Of a stretch of DNA of 13,998 nucleotides, positions 7,081 through 11,597 are shown in pieces. Position 1 is the stretch's first letter. Each line of letters opens with the position of its first letter. The stretch comes from CAZQNF01 sp964403325 (GTDB taxonomy: Bacteria > Patescibacteriota > Patescibacteriia > Magasanikbacterales > GWA2-37-8): NCBI GenBank assembly GCA_964403325.1, contig CAYOFO010000034.1, positions 1 through 13,998 on the forward strand, written 5' to 3'. Made by a program: the position numbers and the translations under genes. The notes beneath the pieces were generated by a model. It searched no databases and had not been told where the DNA came from. It saw nothing but the letters and a program-made list of their open reading frames with translations.

Positions 7081-7755
7081 ATGCCGGGAATGACTTTTGT
7101 GACTCTAGGAGCGATGGCTCTCCAAGAGGGTTGTTGGGGATCACTGGCAGATGATACTTGTCCACCGTGTTATGAAAAACAGTTAGATTGTGCCGCGCGC
7201 TGGGAAAAGCCAAAAAGCCCGGGCGACCCTCTGGTATTTGGCCATCCTACCTGTGAGCCGGCCGGCACGTGTGCAGCCCTCAAAAAAGGTGGCGCCAGGG
7301 CGGGTGAAGTTTGCCCTACCCCGGTCTCGGCCGAAGGCACAGCCCCCGACAGTTGCGCCGGCCAATTTATCCGTACTCTTACTGTAGACAATGGAGACGA
7401 CGTGTATTGTTTTACACCCGGTGATTTTATTGGAGCGGCTCCTATGGACATGTCCCAGTCCTACGACCTCGCCCTGCCGCCCCAAGTAGAATGTCCCACC
7501 TGGACCCACTCCCAAAACCCAGCTGACCCCAATTCCCCCTTAGTTCCCTATCGCCCAGTGGCCAGGAGCGCACTTGATACTGCAGCCGTCACCGACCCAG
7601 CCTGCCGTGATTTGCCCGGGCAAGGCGTTGGTCGCGCCGGCGAAACTTGCCAATACACCTTTGCCAACAATGGCCCCACCCACGTCTACCCCTCAGCCTG
7701 CGCCAGCCAAGAAGCCGACGGCCTACCCCAAAAATGCACTTGTAGAAATCCTTAA
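7081..7755 (+). CDS. Cysteine-rich exported protein, two Cys modules
   Basis: This 224-residue protein with many Cys has a short hydrophobic N-terminus ending MALQEGC (a weak lipobox). Module 1 (about residues 25-105) has CPPC, then DC, TC, TC, VC and SC. Module 2 begins at VECPTW (about residue 138) and ends with GETC, YPSAC and CTC. Module 2 is shared with the genes at 8238 and 9999. The start is uncertain. AGAGAAGGT abuts ATG 7081, so ATG 7090 has better ribosome-site spacing. The in-frame codons before 7081 read ATA-AGA-GAA-GGT, which matches the MREG start of the gene at 5239 except that ATG is ATA. Base composition is intermediate between the AT-richer genes before it and the G+C-rich genes after it. 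Function is unknown; it is probably a disulfide-rich surface protein. Confidence 0.72.
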   Translation: MPGMTFVTLGAMALQEGCWGSLADDTCPPCYEKQLDCAARWEKPKSPGDPLVFGHPTCEPAGTCAALKKGGARAGEVCPTPVSAEGTAPDSCAGQFIRTLTVDNGDDVYCFTPGDFIGAAPMDMSQSYDLALPPQVECPTWTHSQNPADPNSPLVPYRPVARSALDTAAVTDPACRDLPGQGVGRAGETCQYTFANNGPTHVYPSACASQEADGLPQKCTCRNP

Positions 7756-7760
7756 CAAGA

Positions 7761-7867
7761 TACAAAATACACATAGAAACATACAGCTCCACCAGACTAA
7801 GAAAGGATAAAAACACCAGAACATGAAAATAATTTTCCATTTGTTCTTAATACCAAATACTAGATAC
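7761..7867 (+). repeat. Dispersed intergenic repeat, copy 1
   Basis: Positions 7818-7867 match 13204-13253 at 48 of 50 bases, including 37 identical bases (7831-7867, starting AATTTTCCATTTGTTC). The 18-base word at 7762-7779 (ACAAAATACACATAGAAA) recurs at 13805-13822. Copies lie soon after the stop codons of 7081, rny and HU, so this family occupies gene 3' ends. It carries no open frame. Confidence 0.8.
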
Positions 7868-7869
7868 TT

Positions 7870-7904
7870 AATTCGTAATTCGTAATTCGTAATTCGTAAT
7901 TCAT
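7870..7904 (+). repeat. Heptamer tandem repeat, five units of AATTCGT
   Basis: Four exact copies of AATTCGT and a fifth with one change (AATTCAT) run head to tail at the end of the dispersed repeat. The units are short and spacerless, so this is a simple-sequence array and not a CRISPR. Copy number could vary by slippage. Confidence 0.85.
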
Positions 7905-7933
7905 AATCAACACAAGATATCCCCACCAACCTC

Positions 7934-7962
7934 TTGACAAATACGGCATTTTCTGGCATATT
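7934..7962 (+). promoter_or_regulatory. Possible promoter upstream of the first G+C-rich unit
   Basis: TTGACA (7934-7939), 17 bases and CATATT (7957-7962). TTGACAA at 7934-7940 is also mirrored by TTGTCAA at 7969-7975. It lies about 115 bases before the P1 stem of the 8238 leader, so a closer start (for example a TATTAT box at about 8056-8061) is possible. Confidence 0.4.
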
Positions 7963-8019
7963 TAGTAGTTGTCAAAATACATTGACACAAATTAAATAAA
8001 TACCCTGTTCTTTACAACC

Positions 8020-8056
8020 AAGCTTTGTTTTATGATTTGTTCGTAAAACCAAGCTT
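8020..8056. repeat. 15-bp inverted repeat before leader A
   Basis: Arms AAGCTTTGTTTTATG (8020-8034) and CGTAAAACCAAGCTT (8042-8056) pair at 13 Watson-Crick positions plus one G-T, around a 7-base centre. It ends 20 bases before the P1 stem. It may be an operator or an additional 5' hairpin. Confidence 0.6.
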
Positions 8057-8075
8057 ATTATCCAAAAATCGGTTT

Positions 8076-8237
8076 CCCCGCGTGCTTACAGTTTGCTTTT
8101 ATTCTACACATACGTAAGAAGCAGCTTGTAAGCACGCGGGGAGTCTATCGGTGAGCTAAGGGAGGTCCCTCACGCTTACTGACAAACACCCGCCAAACCG
8201 CCCGCCACATCGCAGTGGTCGGGCAAGGAGGTGGCTG
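8076..8237 (+). ncRNA. Structured 5' leader A (P1-P2-P3) of the 8238 gene
   Basis: P1 is a perfect 15-bp stem, CCCCGCGTGCTTACA (8076-8090) with TGTAAGCACGCGGGG (8127-8141), with an inner TGCTT/AAGCA pairing inside its loop. P2 is GTGAG/CTCAC at 8151-8173. P3 is GCCCGCCAC (8200-8208) with GTGGTCGGGC (8215-8224), one base bulged. P3 ends directly at AAGGAGG (8225-8231), 6 bases before the ATG. The same order of helices, and the conserved TTACAGTTT and AGCAG sequences flanking the P1 loop, occur before the genes at 9999 and 10936. A cis-acting regulatory or stabilising RNA is inferred. Confidence 0.6.
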
Positions 8238-9215
8238 ATGGCCACGAATTGGAACTTGAGGGGGACGCTCCTGGCGCTCCTCCTCACCCTCGCCGGCATG
8301 TTGCCGACGGGGGGGTGCACGCCAACGTACGATGCCACTCCGCTAAGCGAGTCGCCCACCGCCGAGGAGCTCAAGGAGTGCGACCAGAAGTGCTGGGTCA
8401 CGGGGGACAACTGCCAGGTCCGCTGGACCTGGCACGGGGGCTCGGCCCCCAAGCCGGGCGACACGGGGCAGCTCATCAGTGGCCAGGTGGAGTGCGTGAA
8501 GCCCGGGGCGTGCGACGCGACCTGCCCCTACCCGTTTGGCAACGGGGTGGACGGCATCAGCGGGCAGCCGAACGTCGGGGCGCTGTGCGCTGGCAAGGTC
8601 ATCCTGATCGGTTGGACGGCCCGGCCGGCCCAGCCCTTCTGCCTGAGCAAGGACTGGGACAAGGGCACCTCCACCCCGGACGGTGGGGCCGGCGGCGATA
8701 CCACCCCGCCGATGGTCACCGTCAGCGCCCCCACGGCCGGCGCAACGGTCACTGGGGCCAGCGTGACGGTCTCGGCCAACGCGACGGACAACAGCGGCAC
8801 GGTGGCCTCGGTGCAGTTCTTCGACGGCGCCACCCTGATCGGCACGGACACTACGGCGCCCTTCGCCGTGACCTGGGACAGCACCAAGGTCGCCAACGGA
8901 GCCCACGTCCTGACCGCCAAGGCGACGGACGCCACCGGCAACGCGGCCACCTCGACGGGGGTGTCGGTCACGGTGGCCAACGTGCCGCCCGGTCCCCCGG
9001 CCTGCCCGGTGTGGGCCGAAGGCGCCATCACCTGGACACCGATCCCCGGGTCACCGTTGGACTCACCGCCGGTGACCGGCCCCTGCGCCGCCGAGTGGCG
9101 CGGCCAGGGCCCGCCCGATGGGCCCTGCGCCGCGCAGGGCGCGGATGGGAAGAACTACTACTTCCCGTCCGCCTGCCTGTCGCAGGTGTGCAAGAACAAC
9201 GGCCGCTGCCTGTAG
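8238..9215 (+). CDS. G+C-rich Cys-rich lipoprotein with an inserted Ig-like domain
   Basis: This 325-residue protein has a signal peptide with basic residue R8, a hydrophobic core (LLALLLTLAGML) and a lipobox-like PTGGC (Cys27). An N-terminal Cys module (about 46-144) is followed by a bacterial Ig-like domain of the Big_7 kind (about 156-246). Its marks are VTVSAPTAGATVTG, VASVQFFDG, the ATLIGTDTTAPF run and KATDATGNA. A C-terminal Cys module follows from ACPVW (about 256), ending DGKNYYFPSAC and two more Cys. The outer modules correspond to those of 7081 and 9999, so the Ig-like domain looks inserted. Big_7 domains usually act as spacers or carbohydrate/surface-binding modules on exported proteins. 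The gene is about two-thirds G+C by eye, far above its neighbours. It has leader A, a strong AAGGAGG and a hairpin terminator. Confidence 0.85.
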   Translation: MATNWNLRGTLLALLLTLAGMLPTGGCTPTYDATPLSESPTAEELKECDQKCWVTGDNCQVRWTWHGGSAPKPGDTGQLISGQVECVKPGACDATCPYPFGNGVDGISGQPNVGALCAGKVILIGWTARPAQPFCLSKDWDKGTSTPDGGAGGDTTPPMVTVSAPTAGATVTGASVTVSANATDNSGTVASVQFFDGATLIGTDTTAPFAVTWDSTKVANGAHVLTAKATDATGNAATSTGVSVTVANVPPGPPACPVWAEGAITWTPIPGSPLDSPPVTGPCAAEWRGQGPPDGPCAAQGADGKNYYFPSACLSQVCKNNGRCL

Positions 9216-9260
9216 AGGCGGCCAACCCGTGCCCGGGCTAACCCCCCTGGTGCGGCAGTT

Positions 9261-9290
9261 GGGCGCGGCGAGATTCCTCTCGCTGCGCCC
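9261..9290 (+). terminator. G+C-rich hairpin terminator of the 8238 gene
   Basis: GGGCGC-G-GCGAG pairs with CTCGC-T-GCGCCC around ATTCCT, giving 11 bp with one central mismatch. It is followed by GTTCCTATTGTTT, an imperfect T-rich tail. It lies 45 bases after the stop. Confidence 0.7.
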
Positions 9291-9346
9291 GTTCCTATTG
9301 TTTACATCATCTTAGGATGGTGTACAGAATAAGAAAATAAAATAAT

Positions 9347-9380
9347 AAAAACACCAGCTTAATTAAGTCGGTGTTTTTTT
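9347..9380. terminator. Second, canonical terminator
   Basis: AAAAACACC (9347-9355) and GGTGTTTTT (9370-9378) form 9 bp around a loop that contains the palindrome CTTAATTAAG, with a T run to 9380. The A run on the other side makes it usable in both directions. It gives double termination after the 8238 unit. Confidence 0.75.
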
Positions 9381-9433
9381 GTGTTTGAGAATTTGGAGTT
9401 GGAGGAAAAATTGATTCTACCGGAGCACTCTCC

Positions 9434-9458
9434 TTGACAGGACCACGCTGGCGTGGTC
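9434..9458 (+). promoter_or_regulatory. TTGACA with an 18-base palindrome in the spacer region
   Basis: TTGACA (9434-9439) is followed one base later by GACCACGCTGGCGTGGTC (9441-9458), 8-bp arms around TG. The best -10 at a 17-base spacing is TCTAGT (9457-9462). A repressor or activator dyad filling a promoter spacer would be a typical operator position. It is otherwise a simple hairpin. Confidence 0.4.
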
Positions 9459-9480
9459 TAGTACGTATTAGTGCGCACCG

Positions 9481-9508
9481 CTGTATACAAAATACAGATT
9501 TTATTTTT
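9481..9508 (+). terminator. Small hairpin with T-rich tail
   Basis: CTGTAT (9481-9486) and ATACAG (9492-9497) enclose ACAAA and are followed by ATTTTATTTTT. If the site at 9434 is a promoter, this would stop its transcript after only a few tens of bases. The rest of the 9509-9862 gap holds only weak open frames of 47 and 52 codons, with no ribosome site. Confidence 0.4.
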
Positions 9509-9862
9509 AAATTGTATTTTGCCTCTATGCTGAGACCCAAAAGATTTTCTGTCACTGTCCGCGCCCTTACCGCTACTCAGACGGAAGCTGCAACGGATGT
9601 TGATACTACTCGCGGGAAACAACCAAATAATATCAAAAACACGGCCATGAAAGCCATTTACTTTCGCTAGTGCCCAACAATCACCACCATATATCAAAAT
9701 GAAGCGTCATCGTGGCAGCGCTCGCCCAAGCTCGTCTTTATCTGCGCCAAGCCATCTCGTTACAAACATCTCAATCGCTCTTTACGCTATACGTAGCATT
9801 CTCTTAAAACAACTCTCCTGCGTTTTACCTTTTAACACCACCTTCTCTCAATACTGAGCGTA

Positions 9863-9998
9863 CCTGCGGTTATAACAGTTTACTTACTTACAACAAGCAG
9901 CCTGTAACGACCGCGGGACGTCTCCACTCTTATGTTGAGAGTGGACGAACCGCCCAGTGCCCGCGCCCGCAACGAGCGGCCGGGCAAGGAGGTGCCTT
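9863..9998 (+). ncRNA. Structured 5' leader B (P1-P2-P3) of the 9999 gene
   Basis: P1 is CCTGCGGTTATAACAG (9863-9878) with CTGTAACGACCGCGGG (9902-9917): 16 positions with 12 Watson-Crick pairs, two G-U pairs and two mismatches. P2 is TCCACTCT/AGAGTGGA (9923-9930, 9938-9945), a perfect 8 bp. P3 is GCCCG with CCGC against GCGG with CGGGC (9959-9985). P3 ends directly at AAGGAGG (9986-9992), 6 bases before the ATG, the same distance as in leader A. The P1 stem sequence differs from leaders A and C while pairing is kept. Confidence 0.6.
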
Positions 9999-10619
9999 AT
10001 GGGCACGCGACCAAACCAGAGGAGGAGCGCGCTCGTGGCGTCGTTCCTCCTCGCCGCCATCAGCATGGTGCTGATGGCGTGCGGATTAATAACAACCAAA
10101 AACCCAATACAATGCCCTTGCGACACCGCGCAGTACGCTTACTGCGCGGAGCACGTCGCCGAGTTCGCGCCGCTGTGCCTCACCGGGTCGTGCGACCCGG
10201 GGACGGGGTTCCTCAACCCCGCCGGGCCAGTAGGGCTCCTGTTTGACCCGGTGGTCAAGAAGGCCTACTGCAACGCGGGTGAGACCTGCGTTGCCACCGC
10301 TGGGGCCACCGGCCCCTACCCGGGGCGGTGCATGGCCGGCGAGAAGCCGGACATGGCGGGAGCCTCCGCCATGTGCCCCACCTGGTTCTCCTCGAGCAAG
10401 GGCTGGCTCTATCGCCCGGCTGGGGCCAGCCAGCCTCGAGCGGTGCTCGAGAGCTACCACCCGGCAGCCTCGTGCCCGCTCCAAGGCGTAGAGCGGGCGC
10501 AGCAGGGCGAGTCCTGCCGCTGGCAGGACGCTCAGGGCAACCCGCACTACTTCCCGTCGGCCTGCGCCGACGGGCTCAACCGGTGCGAGCCCGGCACCAA
10601 CGGGGAGTGCCGGCCATAA
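9999..10619 (+). CDS. G+C-rich Cys-rich lipoprotein
   Basis: This 206-residue protein begins MGTRPNQRRSALVASFLL, with a basic n-region and hydrophobic core, and a good lipobox VLMAC (Cys28). Cys module 1 follows (CPCDTAQYAYC, LCLTGSC, YC, TC, RC), then module 2 starting AMCPTW and ending GESC, HYFPSAC, NRC and GEC. Both modules correspond to those of 7081 and 8238, but without the Ig-like insertion. The start is set by AAGGAGG 6 bases upstream; an upstream in-frame extension to 9957 would cover leader hairpin P3 and is rejected. The gene is strongly G+C-rich except for a short A-rich patch (about 10084-10118) just after the lipidation codon, encoding GLITTKNPIQ. It is an independent unit with leader B and its own hairpin terminator. 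Function is unknown, probably at the cell surface. Confidence 0.85.
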   Translation: MGTRPNQRRSALVASFLLAAISMVLMACGLITTKNPIQCPCDTAQYAYCAEHVAEFAPLCLTGSCDPGTGFLNPAGPVGLLFDPVVKKAYCNAGETCVATAGATGPYPGRCMAGEKPDMAGASAMCPTWFSSSKGWLYRPAGASQPRAVLESYHPAASCPLQGVERAQQGESCRWQDAQGNPHYFPSACADGLNRCEPGTNGECRP

Positions 10620-10655
10620 GCAGCCGGTGCTCTCCATCCCCAAACCACAACCAAA

Positions 10656-10692
10656 CCCCCTCGGCGCTAGAGCTTTTGCTCGCGCCCCGGGG
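10656..10692 (+). terminator. G+C-rich hairpin terminator of the 9999 gene
   Basis: GGCGC-TA-GAGC (10663-10673) pairs with GCTC-GCGCC (10678-10686) around TTTT. CCCC and GGGG extend the stem on the outside. The following tail (TCCTTCATCT) is only moderately T-rich. Confidence 0.6.
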
Positions 10693-10768
10693 TCCTTCAT
10701 CTAAAAATAATCTAGAGCAAAAAACAAGGTAATTAATAAAAAAACTTAAAGGTACGTTCTTTATATTT

Positions 10769-10935
10769 CCCTGCAGTGATTACAGTTTATTTTCATAACA
10801 GCAAAGTAGATTGCAAGCACTGCAGGGATACTTCACCATGGCGCACTGAAGGAGTGCTCCTTCAGACAGCGCATAGAGGGGTGGCCCTGCAACACAGGCC
10901 TGTGCCGCGAGGAGCGGCCAGGTACAGGAGGTGCC
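10769..10935 (+). ncRNA. Structured 5' leader C (P1-P2-P3) of the 10936 gene
   Basis: P1 is CCCTGCAGTGATTACA (10769-10784) with TGCAAGCACTGCAGGG (10812-10827), 14 of 16 positions paired, with an inner TATTTT/AAAGTA pairing. P2 is CTGAAGGAG/CTCCTTCAG (10846-10865), a perfect 9 bp with a 2-base centre and flanking GCGC/GCGC. P3 is GCCGC/GCGGC (10904-10918). AGGAGG lies at 10926-10931, 4 bases before the ATG. A TATATT box at about 10762-10767 lies immediately before P1 and could be the -10. Confidence 0.6.
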
Positions 10936-11094
10936 ATGCGCACCAAGACGATCCACCGAGCAGGAGTGCTGCGAGCACTCCTGCTCACCGCCCTCGCCAG
11001 CGTAGCGCTGGCGGGGTGCGGCGGGGGTAGCAAAACCCCCAGGCCCACCCCCCGCCCGGCTCCCGCAGATTCACCATCAGACCCGGGGTTGTAG
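10936..11094 (+). CDS. Very small G+C-rich lipoprotein (52 aa)
   Basis: The protein begins MRTKTIHRAGVLRALLLTAL, a textbook basic n-region and hydrophobic core, with lipobox ALAGC (Cys28). The mature part is only 25 residues (CGGGSKTP, then Pro/Arg/Ala/Asp-rich, ending DPGL), with no further cysteine. The start is supported by AGGAGG 4 bases upstream and by the leader shared with the two larger G+C-rich genes. It has a strong hairpin terminator at 11139-11173. It could be a genuine mini-lipoprotein, as small entericidin- or lysis-type lipoproteins are, or the remnant of a larger member that lost its Cys modules; no remnant of those modules is visible downstream. The intact signals argue for real expression. 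Confidence 0.72.
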   Translation: MRTKTIHRAGVLRALLLTALASVALAGCGGGSKTPRPTPRPAPADSPSDPGL

Positions 11095-11138
11095 GGGGTC
11101 AGGGTCCGCCGGACTTTTTAACCGGTAGGAACCCATTT

Positions 11139-11188
11139 CCCCAGGCACGTGAGCATTGCTCGCGCACCTGGGGCTTCTTCTTTTGTTT
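11139..11188 (+). terminator. Strong hairpin terminator of the 10936 gene
   Basis: CCCCAGG-CA-CGTGAGC (11139-11154) pairs with GCTCGCG-CA-CCTGGGG (11158-11173) around ATT, followed by CTTCTTCTTTTGTTT. A weaker GTCC/GGAC hairpin followed by TTTTT sits just upstream (11105-11119). Confidence 0.8.
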
Positions 11189-11324
11189 ATCATCATGGTA
11201 AAAAAAAGAAAAAGCTACTCCCCGCCATTCTATTCATTTTTCTCACTCGTTCTCTTTAGAGACGTAACATACTGTTACTCAAACCACATAGTAAAAATAC
11301 CCTCTATTTCCTCATTTCTTTATA

Positions 11325-11353
11325 TTGACACTTCTGGTGCTCCGTGATAGCCT
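11325..11353 (+). promoter_or_regulatory. Probable promoter of the rny leader / candidate RNA
   Basis: A perfect -35 TTGACA (11325-11330), 17 bases and TAGCCT (11348-11353). A better -10 word, TATACT (11353-11358), follows at a non-optimal 22-base spacing. It is the only convincing -35 between the 10936 terminator and rny. Confidence 0.45.
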
Positions 11354-11358
11354 ATACT

Positions 11359-11590
11359 CATAATTTATTTACAGAATTTTGAGTCCGTACCTCACTCCAG
11401 CGGAAGTAACGAATGTCCCTGCTACGATTGTTACGCTTTTTACCCCCTCAACGTCTCTTATGGTTTCCTTACGTAAAAAACCTTTCTCCCACCTCTAGCA
11501 CCCGGCTTGTTGTTTGGTTTTTTGGCGTATCCATAACTTTCTTCCCCCTGGCGTTTGGTACTGACCTCAAACATTCTTTGAGGTTTTTTT
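11359..11590 (+). ncRNA. Candidate small RNA or attenuated leader upstream of rny
   Basis: From the promoter at 11325 a transcript of about 230 bases would end at the terminator whose stem is 11564-11571/11577-11584, just 7 bases before the rny ATG. Within it, GTAAC-G-AAT (from 11406) can pair with ATT-GTTAC-GC (from about 11428), giving a further hairpin. A weak 62-codon frame (11413-11601) overlaps the rny start as ATGA and is rich in Leu/Phe. Either it is a free-standing RNA or a conditional terminator that controls rny. I could not match it to a known RNA family. Confidence 0.4.
11564..11590 (+). terminator. Terminator immediately before rny
   Basis: ACCTCAAA (11564-11571) pairs perfectly with TTTGAGGT (11577-11584) around CATTC; the last T of the stem starts a run of seven T ending at 11590. 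It has textbook form. Seven bases separate it from the rny start, leaving no room for a separate promoter and ribosome site. Confidence 0.85.
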
Positions 11591-11597
11591 ATTACGT

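Noticed and set aside
7870..7904. CRISPR array
   Set aside because: Units are 7 bases long without spacers and there are no cas genes in the window.
9120..9215. True Kazal protease-inhibitor domain at the C-terminus of 8238
   Set aside because: The YFPSAC stretch is suggestive, but the preceding Cys is 15-16 residues away, not 10, in all three proteins.
8231..9241. Long second-frame open reading frame over the 8238 gene (also several minus-strand ones over 8238, 9999 and rny)
   Set aside because: High G+C makes stop codons rare in all frames. These frames give Arg/Gly/Pro/His-rich or low-complexity proteins without motifs, and cross real, motif-bearing genes.
9527..9857. Two small open frames (9527-9670, 47 aa; 9699-9857, 52 aa)
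   Set aside because: No ribosome site, no signal or recognisable motif, and lengths expected by chance; kept only as possibilities.
8076..10827. Integron attC sites at P1
   Set aside because: The paired core boxes of attC (RYYYAAC and GTTRRRY at the ends) are not seen, and no integrase is in the window.
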